Source of the DNA: Streptomyces sp. NBC_00442
Lineage (GTDB): Bacteria; Actinomycetota; Actinomycetes; Streptomycetales; Streptomycetaceae
Length of the DNA stretch: 64,000 bases
Assembly: GCF_036014195.1 (NCBI RefSeq)
Contig: NZ_CP107918.1
Location: forward strand, 7,502,001 to 7,566,000
Direction of reading: 5' to 3'
Made by a program: the position numbers and the translations under genes. Below are positions 9,027-17,550 of this stretch, piece by piece; within the stretch, counting starts at the first letter, position 1; the number at the start of each line of letters is the position of its first letter. The notes below the pieces were generated by a model. The model did no database searches, had not been told where the DNA came from, and saw only the letters and a list, made by a program, of their open reading frames with translations.

Positions 9027-9629
9027 TCAGAGGCGCGCCGCCGCGACGAACGCCCGGATCAACTCGCCGGATTTGACGCCGCGTTCGCTCTCCACGCCGC
9101 TGGAGACGTCCACTCCCCACGCCCCGGTCACCTCGGCGGCGCGGCGGACGTTGGCCGGGTGCAGGCCGCCGGCGAGGAGCCAGCGGCCGTCGGGGGCGGC
9201 GAAGTCGGGCGAGGCCCAGTTCCACGGCTTGCCGGAGCCCGGGTCGGGAGCGTCGAGGAGCAGCATGTCCTCGCCGAACTCGCCGAGCCGCGCCGCGGTC
9301 GCGGACGCGGTCGTGGCCCGGATCAGGGTGCGGCCCTCCTCCCGGAGCGCCGCGTAGTACTCCGGCCCCTCGTCCCCGTGCAGCTGCACGGCGTCGATGC
9401 CGCTTTCGTGCGTGAGCCTGCGCACCTCGGGCAGCGACTGGCCGCGGAAGACCCCGACCGTGAGAACGTGGCTCGGCACGCGGGCCGCGAGCTTCCGGGC
9501 CGTCACGGCGTCCACCGTGCGGGCGCTGGGCGCGAAGACGAAGCCCACCGCGTCCGCGCCCGCCTCGACACATGTGTCGACGTGCTCGGGTGTCCGTAGA
9601 CCGCAGATCTTGACGAAGAGATCGCTCAT
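9027..9629 (-). CDS. trpF: Phosphoribosylanthranilate isomerase (TrpF-like)
   Basis: The product is 200 aa, the normal length of TrpF. It converts N-(5-phosphoribosyl)anthranilate to CdRP in tryptophan synthesis. The beta-barrel starts with VKICGLRTPEH, giving catalytic Cys9, and the second catalytic residue is Asp126 in LLLDAPDPGSG; VQLHGDE and LLAGGLHPANV are further family signatures. No other trp gene is nearby. In Streptomyces this step is normally done by the bifunctional PriA, so a separate trpF is unusual and might serve a special pathway. The ATG at 9629 is preferred over the one 12 bases upstream. Confidence 0.85.
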   Translation of the reverse strand: MSDLFVKICGLRTPEHVDTCVEAGADAVGFVFAPSARTVDAVTARKLAARVPSHVLTVGVFRGQSLPEVRRLTHESGIDAVQLHGDEGPEYYAALREEGRTLIRATTASATAARLGEFGEDMLLLDAPDPGSGKPWNWASPDFAAPDGRWLLAGGLHPANVRRAAEVTGAWGVDVSSGVESERGVKSGELIRAFVAAARL

Positions 9630-9822
9630 GCCCCGAGTCAATCAAACCGGGCAGGTGGGCCCGCGCCCGGCCGGCGAAGCCGCGCCGCCGACGCGCGCTC
9701 CTGTACCAGCCCGCGGACGAACCCACCAGCGGGCGGGGGCCGGTGCGCCGACGAGCCCCGTGTCCGGGTAGAAGTGTCCCCTTGTCCGTTTGGCCGCGGG
9801 CCGCAGGGGTTAACCGCATCCC

Positions 9823-10764
9823 ATGCGATTCCTGTCAGCGAAGTCGGTGCCGGCCGGGGCGGGCTCCCGGGGTCGAGGCGATGGGGAAGGGTGTGATGTC
9901 ACATTGCGGTCCTTGCTCAAGGCACTGGACTCGCTGGGTGGGCTCAAGCAGCTGGACAGGGTCGTTGAGCCGCTGCAGAAAGCCGTCCGCGCGGCGCCCC
10001 TCGGGCGCTACCGGGCCGTCCTCCAGGGCCGCCCCATCGGGCATCCCCTGCACCCCGTCCTGGTGCAGGTGCCCATCGGCGCGTGGACGTCCGCCGCGGT
10101 GCTCGACCTCCTGCCCGGCGCCGGGCGCAACGCGCGTCTCCTGGTCGGCATGGGCGTGGTCTCGGCCGTGCCGGCCGCCTGGGCGGGCTGGGTGGACTGG
10201 GCGGAGCAGCCCGAGCGTCAGCTGCGTACCGGCGTGGTGCACGCGGCGTCCAACGGTGTGGCCATCGGGCTGTACGCGGGCTCCTGGGTCGTCCGGGGCC
10301 GCGGCAAGCCGGTGCTCGGCCGGCTGCTCGGGTTCGCGGGGCTGACCGTGGCCAGTGTCGGCGGAATGATCGGCGGCCACCTCGCCTTCCGGCAGGCAGT
10401 CGGTGCCAACAAGACGGAGCCCGTCGACCACCTGGTGGAACCGGGATGGCACCCGCTCGGCGGCGCCGCGGAATTCGCCGAGGGGCAGGCGGCCCGGCGG
10501 ATGCTGGGCGATGTGGCGCTGCTCGTGGTGCGGGAGGCGGACGGCGGCTTCCACGTGCTGGTCGACCGGTGCAGTCACATGGCGGGGCCGCTGTCCCAGG
10601 GCAAGGTCGCCGACGGATGCGTGGAGTGCCCGTGGCACGGCAGCCTCTTCCGCCTGACCGACGGGCAGAACGTAGGAGGCCCGGCCACGGCGCCCCAGCC
10701 CGTCTTCGACACGCGGCTGACCGGAGACGGCGTCCTGGAGGTGCGGCTCCCGGACGCCGTCTGA
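9823..10764 (+). CDS. Membrane protein with DUF2231-like domain and C-terminal Rieske [2Fe-2S] domain
   Basis: The product is up to 313 aa. After a helical start come about four hydrophobic segments with the GHPLHPVLVQVPIGAW signature of DUF2231-type membrane domains. From about residue 210 a Rieske ferredoxin-like domain follows, with cluster ligands in CSHMAGPL and CPWHGSLF. It probably moves electrons at the membrane; the partner is unknown. The start is uncertain: homologues usually begin near LRSLLKALDSL, where a TTG at 9904 is the only nearby start codon, so the first 27 residues may not be translated. Confidence 0.8.
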   Translation: MRFLSAKSVPAGAGSRGRGDGEGCDVTLRSLLKALDSLGGLKQLDRVVEPLQKAVRAAPLGRYRAVLQGRPIGHPLHPVLVQVPIGAWTSAAVLDLLPGAGRNARLLVGMGVVSAVPAAWAGWVDWAEQPERQLRTGVVHAASNGVAIGLYAGSWVVRGRGKPVLGRLLGFAGLTVASVGGMIGGHLAFRQAVGANKTEPVDHLVEPGWHPLGGAAEFAEGQAARRMLGDVALLVVREADGGFHVLVDRCSHMAGPLSQGKVADGCVECPWHGSLFRLTDGQNVGGPATAPQPVFDTRLTGDGVLEVRLPDAV

Positions 10765-10776
10765 AGGCGCCCGCTC

Positions 10777-10801
10777 GCGCCCCGGGGGACGTCCGGGGCG
10801 C
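10777..10801. terminator. Bidirectional hairpin between convergent genes
   Basis: A 9-bp inverted repeat (GCGCCCCGG / CCGGGGCGC) with a 7-base loop lies in the 56-bp gap between the Rieske gene and the convergent lipase gene. Confidence 0.65.
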
Positions 10802-10820
10802 TCGCGGGACGCACCGGGCG

Positions 10821-12179
10821 TCAGGAACCCGACGGCAGCTCCGGGGCGAGCGAATTGCCCGAGGGGATGCGCCCGCAGTCGGAGGGCGCAGTCCTGCCCG
10901 CGAAGCGGTCGTTGAGCCAGCCCAGTGCCGCGGGAGCCCAGGGCACGATGGCACCGACATGGCTGAGCGCGCCGTACTGCTGGAACTTGATCGCCTTGTT
11001 GCCGGTGTCGCAGTACTGCCGCGCGAGCGATCGCACGTCGCCGGCGACCATGACTCCGTCACCGGTCCCGATGCCCGGCAGGTTGCTGAAAGTTCCCTCC
11101 AGTACACCGCCGTTGCCCTGCGCGATGAATCCCGGGACGGTCGGGGTGGCGGCCGAGCCCAGGTTCAGCTTGTTGACGGCCTGCAGGAACTCGGGCACGG
11201 AGTTCGGGTCGGCGTACTCCGGCTTCGCCAGCTTCTTCCACGTCAGGCCGGGGTACTGGCCCAGGGCGTTGACGATCGAACCGTTCTCGAGCTTCTTGTA
11301 CACCTCGAGCCCGTAGCTGCTCATGTAGGGCTTCAGATCGATGCCGAACGAGCGTGAGGCGCCGATGAGCGCCATGGGGATGACGCCGGCCCAGATCGCG
11401 CTGCCGTCCACGTACTTGAGGTTGTGCGCCGGGTCGACCAGCAGGCCGCCCTCGGTGAAGCCCACCAGGTTGCGGTTGACGTCCGGCGCGTAGCTCGGCG
11501 CGAGGGTGGCCGCCCACTGGGTCGCGATGGCGCCGCCCGAGTAGCCGATCAGACCGAACCGAGTGGAGGCGTTCATGCCGGTCTCGGGGGATCTGCCGAC
11601 GGCGCGGATCGAGTCCAGCGTGGTGGTGCCGTATTCGGGACCGGCCGCGAAATCGGCGCTCTGCCCCTCGGTGTCCGGCACGACCACGTCGTAACCCTGC
11701 AGCAGGAACGGCACGAGCACCAGGGCTTCTGCGTTGGGGAGCACGCCGCCGAGGGTGACGTTGCCGGCGATCGCCCTGGAGGGACCGTCCGCGGGGTTCA
11801 GCGAGTCGTAGGCGGACTGGTAGGAGACGGCCTTGCTGCCGTCGCCTCCCGGGCTGCGCACCACCGAGGTCACGCCGACGGACGGGCGGCCCTGGGCATC
11901 GGTCGTGCGGTAGAGCAGTTGGACGGCCTTGACCGGCGTGGGGATACCGAGCAGGTGGTACTGAAGCGTTCGCGTCTTCAGCACGGTGCCGGGCGTGAAC
12001 GACGACAGCGGCTCGCTGCCGTCGTAGGTGTAGAAGGAATCGCTGCCCGCGGCCTTCGCCGCCACGGACGGGGCGGAGGAGACGGACGGAGCGGCCGCGG
12101 CGGTCGACACCGGCACGGCGGCGACGGTCAGGGCTGTGATGGCGGCGGTCGCCAGGTGGCGTACGGCGGTTGTGTGCAT
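10821..12179 (-). CDS. Secreted lipase/esterase (secretory lipase family)
   Basis: The product is 452 aa. A signal peptide (MHTTAVRHLATAAITALTVA, cleavage after an Ala-rich stretch near residue 30) is followed by an alpha/beta-hydrolase. The nucleophile elbow GYSGG follows STRFGLI, PDTEGQSADF resembles the secretory lipase (LIP) family, and a late LSHVG offers the catalytic His. The family hydrolyses triglycerides or esters outside the cell. ATG 12179 has GAGG upstream; the extra 15 codons of the longer frame do not fit a signal peptide. Two GTTAC-type palindromes lie 48-88 bp upstream and may control it. Confidence 0.85.
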   Translation of the reverse strand: MHTTAVRHLATAAITALTVAAVPVSTAAAAPSVSSAPSVAAKAAGSDSFYTYDGSEPLSSFTPGTVLKTRTLQYHLLGIPTPVKAVQLLYRTTDAQGRPSVGVTSVVRSPGGDGSKAVSYQSAYDSLNPADGPSRAIAGNVTLGGVLPNAEALVLVPFLLQGYDVVVPDTEGQSADFAAGPEYGTTTLDSIRAVGRSPETGMNASTRFGLIGYSGGAIATQWAATLAPSYAPDVNRNLVGFTEGGLLVDPAHNLKYVDGSAIWAGVIPMALIGASRSFGIDLKPYMSSYGLEVYKKLENGSIVNALGQYPGLTWKKLAKPEYADPNSVPEFLQAVNKLNLGSAATPTVPGFIAQGNGGVLEGTFSNLPGIGTGDGVMVAGDVRSLARQYCDTGNKAIKFQQYGALSHVGAIVPWAPAALGWLNDRFAGRTAPSDCGRIPSGNSLAPELPSGS

Positions 12180-12226
12180 GAATACCTCGGCTCGCTGGAT
12201 GGATCTGGGGGATGAGCGACGCACGT

Positions 12227-12267
12227 GTTACTAGAGGTAACGGCGTTGTAAGTTACCAAGAGGTAAG
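12227..12267. promoter_or_regulatory. Pair of GTTAC-type palindromes upstream of the lipase gene
   Basis: GTTAC-TAGAG-GTAAC (12227-12241) is followed 25 bp later by GTTAC-CAAGAG-GTAAG (12252-12267). Two closely spaced palindromes in front of a start codon look like an operator for a dimeric regulator such as a TetR-type repressor. No such regulator gene is adjacent. Confidence 0.6.
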
Positions 12268-12356
12268 TCCGTTGCACAGGGATGCGGCAGGAGTTTGTGT
12301 CCGGCCCCCGTGCGGGTGGGAGCACGGGGCCGGACGGGGCGGCGGGACGGGCCGGG

Positions 12357-12878
12357 TCAGGTGAGGACGAGCCAGGTGCGGCCGTCGATGAGTTCGCGTG
12401 CGGCGTCGAGGTGCCCGCAGTGGCATGCCGTCTCGGTGATGACGTGGAGCAGGACGTCGCGCAGGGTGTGCAGATGGGGCGGGCCGAACAGGTCATGGGG
12501 CCACCAGGCCAAGGGCGCGTCGGCCGGGGTGGCGGTGATGACGGCGTCGGCGCGTGCGCTCTCGCGCCGGTATCGGGCGAGCACGTCGGCGGCCGGGGTG
12601 TCCGGCGCGACGTTCCAGGCTTCGTCGCCGCTCGGCAGGGAGGCGATGACGTCCTTGTCGCCGGCGACGACGGCGCGGAACCAGAAGCGCTCGACATCGA
12701 GCGCGAGGTGCTGGACGAGGCCGAGGCAGTGCCAGCCCGAGGGCAGCACGGGCCGTCGCAGGTCGTGGGCGTCGAGCCCGTCGAGGATGCCGAGGACGTG
12801 GCGGCGCTGCCCATCGAGAACGGCGAGCAGGGCGCTGACTTCGCTGTCCGGGACAGCTGCGTTCGTGGAGTCGGTCAC
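12357..12878 (-). CDS. DinB-fold (DUF664-type) protein
   Basis: The product is 173 aa. The DinB-like four-helix pattern is visible: LLAVLDGQRRHVLGILDGL, then WHCLGLVQHLALDVERFWF with a metal-type His, and a C-terminal DVLLHVITETACHCGHLDAARELIDGR block typical of DUF664 / mycothiol-dependent DinB enzymes. Three His residues could bind a divalent metal. The substrate is unknown. GTG at 12878 is chosen because upstream residues are low-complexity; no strong ribosome site is seen. Confidence 0.7.
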   Translation of the reverse strand: MTDSTNAAVPDSEVSALLAVLDGQRRHVLGILDGLDAHDLRRPVLPSGWHCLGLVQHLALDVERFWFRAVVAGDKDVIASLPSGDEAWNVAPDTPAADVLARYRRESARADAVITATPADAPLAWWPHDLFGPPHLHTLRDVLLHVITETACHCGHLDAARELIDGRTWLVLT

Positions 12879-13144
12879 GACCGCCCAGGATTGCGCAGTT
12901 CCCTTGGCCACGTGGCCCGTTGGGGTCCGCACGGGCGACCGGATCGGGAGCCGTGCCGCGGTGTGCGATCGCGGGCCGGGATGATGCCGCGTCAATTGGC
13001 CTCATATCGGGCGGCGTTCGCGCGTCGTTGTCCGTGAGCTCCCACCAAATTGTCCGCGGTTCGTAACGGAGGCATCCCCCGGCCCGGGTCGCTCGTCCTG
13101 TGGGGTGGTCGGACGGCGACCGGGTTCGGTGAGGGACTGCGCGA

Positions 13145-13930
13145 ATGGGGCGGGACATGGCACGGCACGGCGGTGGGCGGGGCTGGTACGGCAAGGTGAC
13201 GGGGGCGGCGGTCGGGGTGACGCTGCTCGCAACGGGCGCGTCGGTGTGGACCGCACAGGCCGGCACCGCGGACACCTCGACGTCCAAGGGCTCCGCTTCG
13301 GCCGCCCCCGCGGCGGACCTCAAGCCGGTCGCGGACACCATCGCCCACTCCTCGGACGCCGGGCCGCAGGGCGTCAACATCACCATCGATGACGGCCCCG
13401 ACCCCGTGTGGACCCCTCGAGTCCTCGACCTGCTGCGGGAGTACGGGGTGAAGGCGACCTTCTGCATGGTGGGAACGCAGGCCCAGGCCCACCCCGACCT
13501 CGTGAAGAAGGTGGTCGCCGCCGGGCACCGGCTGTGCGACCACACGGTCTCGCACAACACCGCCATGGACAAGGCGTCCCAGGCCTACCAGTCGCAGCAG
13601 ATACTCGACGCCGAGCGCATGATCACCAAGGCGTCCGGTGGCGTCCGGCCCATGTACTACCGCGCGCCCGGCGGGGCCTTCACCCCCTACAGCCGCCAAC
13701 TCGCCGCCTCCCGCGGCATGCGCCCGCTGGGCTGGAACGTGGACAGCAAGGACTTCGAGCGCCCTGGTGTGGACACCATCGTCGCCACCGTCGAGCACGA
13801 GCTGCGCAACGGGCCGACCCTGCTCTTCCACGACGCCGGCGGCGATCGCAGCCAGACCCTCCAGGCGCTGCGCCGGCTGCTGCCCAAGCTCAAGGAGCAG
13901 GGGCACTCCTTCGGTTTCCCGGTGCGCTGA
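13145..13930 (+). CDS. Secreted polysaccharide deacetylase (NodB/CE4 family)
   Basis: The product is 261 aa. The N-terminal hydrophobic segment at residues 17-35 is a signal peptide or anchor. NodB motifs are in order: TIDDGPDP with Asp82/Asp83, the metal His pair His133 and His137 in HTVSHNT, RAPGGAF, and LFHDAGG near the C-terminus. It should remove acetyl groups from chitin oligomers or peptidoglycan outside the membrane. All catalytic positions look intact. Confidence 0.9.
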   Translation: MGRDMARHGGGRGWYGKVTGAAVGVTLLATGASVWTAQAGTADTSTSKGSASAAPAADLKPVADTIAHSSDAGPQGVNITIDDGPDPVWTPRVLDLLREYGVKATFCMVGTQAQAHPDLVKKVVAAGHRLCDHTVSHNTAMDKASQAYQSQQILDAERMITKASGGVRPMYYRAPGGAFTPYSRQLAASRGMRPLGWNVDSKDFERPGVDTIVATVEHELRNGPTLLFHDAGGDRSQTLQALRRLLPKLKEQGHSFGFPVR

Positions 13931-14066
13931 GCCCCGGGCGGAACTCCGCATATGGTTCGGTGCGTTGACACGGGGCAGGCAAAGGACCGGACGAACCGGC
14001 CGGAGCGCGGCAGGCTCTGCCCGACCGGACCGTGGCCCCGACATTCAGCAGAAAGCAGGACAGTCC

Positions 14067-14390
14067 ATGACGTACGAGCAGCCGCTGCCCGAACCCGCCC
14101 CGGAGGCACAGGGCCCCACGGAGGCGGAGCGGGCCGGGCGTGAGGCCGTGCGCCGTCAGGCCCAGGGAATGGGCCATCACGAGGCCGCTCAGGCGTTCCG
14201 CCGCCTGGCCTCCGCCTCGGACAGTCCCTCGGAGGACGAGGCGAACGGCCGGGAGGACCGGGGCGACGGCGGGCGTCGCCTCGCCGAACTGGCCGAGTGG
14301 GAGCGGATCGTGGATCAGCTGTCCCTCCACGCGGGCACCTACGACATCGACGCGGATCCGTACGTCCAGGGCGAGCGCGCGGCACACTGA
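14067..14390 (+). CDS. Small acidic hypothetical protein
   Basis: The product is 107 aa, rich in Glu, Ala and Arg, with no membrane segment. ATG 14067 follows an AGGA ribosome site. The C-terminal half (LAELAEWERIVDQLSLHAGTYDIDADPYVQGER) looks conserved and folded, the N-terminal half disordered. No known domain is recognised. It lies 136 bp after the deacetylase on the same strand. Confidence 0.7.
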   Translation: MTYEQPLPEPAPEAQGPTEAERAGREAVRRQAQGMGHHEAAQAFRRLASASDSPSEDEANGREDRGDGGRRLAELAEWERIVDQLSLHAGTYDIDADPYVQGERAAH

Positions 14391-14420
14391 CGGCGTCCGT
14401 CCCGCGACGGCAGCCGCGTC

Positions 14421-17201
14421 TCAGGCCCCGGCCGACGGCGTCAGGACGGCCGTGAGCTGAGTGCGGTTGCGGACACCGAGTTTGCGGTAGATGCGGCTGA
14501 GCGTCGACTCCACCGTCTTGCGCGAGACGAACATCTGCTGGGCCGCCTCCTGATTGGTGCATCCGGAGCAGATCAGACCCGCGAGGCGACGCTCGTGGGC
14601 CGTCAGGTTCGTGCCGGGCGTGTGCCGCGCGGCACGGCCGGGCGGATGCGCCGGAAGCCCCGCGAGACGCACGAGGTGCTCGTCGGCGAGAGCGGTCCAG
14701 GGCCGGGCGTCGGCGCCCTCGAAGAGGACGCGAGCCTGCTCCCAGGAGGCCCGTGCGGCGGCGGACCGGCGGCGGCGCCGCTCGACGCGACCACGCACGA
14801 GCAGGGTGCGCCCCTCCTCCACGGGTGTGCCGAGGGCGGCGAAGGCGCGCGCCGTGTCGTCGAGGAGTTCCACGGCGCTGTCGCTGTCGCCGGCCTCGTG
14901 CAGGCACACGGCGCGCGATCGGGTCAGGGCGGCCCGCAGCGTCGCGTGGGCGCCGTGCGGCTTCACCGTGCGCTGCATGCGGTCGAGCAGCTCGTACGCA
15001 CGGGCGGGCTGCCCCGCGCGGGCGAACGCCTCGACGGCGTCGGCCTGCCAGCGCAGAACCGCCGGATCGTCGGCGCCCGACTGTTCTTCGAGGCCGGCCA
15101 CCTCCACGAGTGCCGCGGCCGCCCGGTCGACGTGCCCGCAGTGCAGATGGACGGCGCCCATGATCCACAGGCTGCGCGTGGTGTGCAGAGCGTCGTGTTC
15201 CGCGCGGGAGGCCCGCAGGGCCCGGGTCGCGTACTGCAGTGCCTGCTCGAACGACCCTCCGTGGCTGTGCGCCAGCGCGGCCGTGTACCAGGCCGGCCCC
15301 GGCGACAGATCCGCGGTCGCGGTGATGGACAGGGCGCTGTCGGCCCAGCCCAGAGCCCGGGAACACGCGCCGAGCCCTGAGTCGACCTCGGCCAGACTGC
15401 GCCACACCTCCGCGAGGTCCTCCGCGCACCCCGCGCCCAGGGCGAGCGGCAGCAGCTCCATCAACGCGGCGCGCGCCTGCGGGAGCCGGCCGTCGAAGAC
15501 GGCGTGGCGAGCTGTCAGGTACTCGGGGCTGTTGCGGATGCCGATGCGCAGCGGGGGAACGGCGAGCGCCAGCGCCCTGGCCAGCGTGGCGGGCGCCGCC
15601 TCCAGGCGCCCGAGAACCCGTTCCATGCGGGCCACCATCGTCAGAGCGGCGGACTCCAGGGGAACATCGGCGGCGGCGCGTGCGAGCAACGCCGCCGTGT
15701 GCGCATGGTGCAGGGCGCGGGCGGAATCGCCCGATGCGACGTTGGCCTGCACGGCCGCACGCAGCTCGATGGCGGCCAGCAAAAGGGGATCCTGCCCCGC
15801 GGCTCTGCGGGCCGCGGTGAAGACGGGCTCCGCGCCGGTCAGATCCTGCCCGTACGCGTCGAGGACCGCGAGCAGCGCGTTGACCTGCTGCGACGGCGAG
15901 CCGCGATCTTCAACGATGTCGTGCGCGGCCCGGTGTGCGAGGTCGCGTGCCCCGGCCACCGCCGCGTCGTGTGCGGCCTCGGTCAGCCGCTCCAGCCGGA
16001 CCTCGTGCCGGTCGACCGGCGTCAGGCGGGCCGCCGCCAGCAGGAGTTCGGCGGCGAGTCGGCTGTCGCCCGCGGCGCGCGCCAGGACGGCGGCGTCCGC
16101 CGTGCCCCGGGCCGTGGCAGCGTCGGTGCCCTCCTGGGCCTGGGCGCGGTGCCAGGCCGCGCGGGCCGGATCGCGGACGGCAGCCGCGAGGGCGCGGTGA
16201 GCCCGGCGCCGTGCGGGCGCGTCAGCGGTGACAGGAGCGGCCCGCGTCAGGGCCTCGGCCGCGAACCGCACACGGACGGCGGCCGACTCCTGCGGCGGCG
16301 CCGGCTCGTGAGCGATCAGCAGACCGGCGCGCAAGCCGTACTCCACATGCTCCTCGGCGGCTTGGCAGCCGGCCCGGCGCAGCAGGTCGGCATCGGCACT
16401 GCCGGTCAGGGCCGCGGTGCGCAGCGTGGCGAGCACCTCCGGGGGCACCGAGTCCAGCCAGGCGGCGGCGAGTTCGTCGACCCGGCGCAGACACGCGGAA
16501 GGGAGCCGGCCGGTCAGGGCGTACGGATCCGTGGCGGCGCTGCCGAGGCCGGCGCAGCAGGCGGCCAGCAGCGCGCGGTGGCCGCCGCAGTACCGGTGGA
16601 CGGCGGTGGCCCAGCGGGCGGGCAGGCCCAGGCCGTCGAGCATCGCGGCGGTCTCGTCGAGACCCGCGGGCTCCAGCGAAAGCAGCGGGGGATAGCCGCC
16701 CATCAGGCGAGCGGCGCGGGCGGGCCGGCGCACGCACCGTTCGGTCGCCACGATCGGGAGCCGATCGGCCGGCACGGTCCGTGCGCAGTGCTCCAGCACG
16801 TCCGTGGTGACCGGATCGAGCCACTGGACGTCCTCCACGACGAGCAGCGTCCCGGGCCGGCTCGCCATCTCCCGCGCCGTCGCGGCACGCAGTCCGAGCC
16901 GTGCCGCGGGATCCGTCGCGGGCACCGCGCCGGTGAGCAGCGCACCGTCCCAGAGCTGGGCCAGCCCGGCGCACGGCAGATGCCGGTCCTCCTCGCGGGC
17001 GTACACCCGCAGCACCGGCCCGGCCGACCGTGTCACCAGGTCCTCGACCAGGGTGCTCTTGCCCGAGCCCCACGGCCCGTGGACGGCGAGCCTGCCGTGC
17101 CGCTCCAAGGACGCCGAGCCCGAAAGGACGAGGGAGTCCCACCCGCCGGGGCTGCCGCTCCCGCCGATGTCGCCGCACGCTTCTCCGTTCGGACCGCTCA
17201 T
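14421..17201 (-). CDS. LuxR-family ATP-binding regulator (LAL type)
   Basis: The product is 926 aa, the usual size for large ATP-binding LuxR regulators. The Walker A motif GPWGSGKST lies at residues 42-50 and a LLVVEDVQWLD Walker B follows; a long middle region is Ala-rich and helical like TPR repeats. The C-terminal HTH_LuxR domain runs from LTAHERRLAGLI to SRIYRKLGVRNR with the recognition part VSRKTVESTLS. Such proteins activate secondary metabolism or sugar genes; MalT is the model. It is divergent from the secreted protease across a 349-bp spacer, so that gene is one possible target. Confidence 0.85.
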   Translation of the reverse strand: MSGPNGEACGDIGGSGSPGGWDSLVLSGSASLERHGRLAVHGPWGSGKSTLVEDLVTRSAGPVLRVYAREEDRHLPCAGLAQLWDGALLTGAVPATDPAARLGLRAATAREMASRPGTLLVVEDVQWLDPVTTDVLEHCARTVPADRLPIVATERCVRRPARAARLMGGYPPLLSLEPAGLDETAAMLDGLGLPARWATAVHRYCGGHRALLAACCAGLGSAATDPYALTGRLPSACLRRVDELAAAWLDSVPPEVLATLRTAALTGSADADLLRRAGCQAAEEHVEYGLRAGLLIAHEPAPPQESAAVRVRFAAEALTRAAPVTADAPARRRAHRALAAAVRDPARAAWHRAQAQEGTDAATARGTADAAVLARAAGDSRLAAELLLAAARLTPVDRHEVRLERLTEAAHDAAVAGARDLAHRAAHDIVEDRGSPSQQVNALLAVLDAYGQDLTGAEPVFTAARRAAGQDPLLLAAIELRAAVQANVASGDSARALHHAHTAALLARAAADVPLESAALTMVARMERVLGRLEAAPATLARALALAVPPLRIGIRNSPEYLTARHAVFDGRLPQARAALMELLPLALGAGCAEDLAEVWRSLAEVDSGLGACSRALGWADSALSITATADLSPGPAWYTAALAHSHGGSFEQALQYATRALRASRAEHDALHTTRSLWIMGAVHLHCGHVDRAAAALVEVAGLEEQSGADDPAVLRWQADAVEAFARAGQPARAYELLDRMQRTVKPHGAHATLRAALTRSRAVCLHEAGDSDSAVELLDDTARAFAALGTPVEEGRTLLVRGRVERRRRRSAAARASWEQARVLFEGADARPWTALADEHLVRLAGLPAHPPGRAARHTPGTNLTAHERRLAGLICSGCTNQEAAQQMFVSRKTVESTLSRIYRKLGVRNRTQLTAVLTPSAGA

Positions 17202-17550
17202 ATCGCGCACGGTAGGCCTCCCTCGGGCCGTGGCCAAGGGAGAGGCGGAGGTTCCCGCGGGTGCAAGGGAGTTCCCCGATGCCTCCAACTGGCTTATTCG
17301 ACAGGCAAGTTGTGCGGAATGTCGAGAAGTTCCCCGTCCGGCGGACCGCTGTGTGCCGTGCGCGGCCCGGCCTGGAGCCGTCGGGCCGGCCGGAACACGG
17401 CAAGGGACTTTCCGGATGTCCAGATGCCCTCGGGCCCGGAGAGTCTGGGCTCACCCCAGTGGCCGCCGCTCGTGCCTCTTCGCGCCGCGCAACTCCCGTG
17501 TTCCCGCACGTGCTCCGGCCACCACAGCATCAAAGGAGTGTGCTCCCCCC
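17202..17550. other. Divergent intergenic region between LAL regulator and protease
   Basis: This 349-bp spacer holds the promoters of both flanking genes. The only clear site is the AAAGGAGTG ribosome site of the protease. No small gene is supported. Confidence 0.5.
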
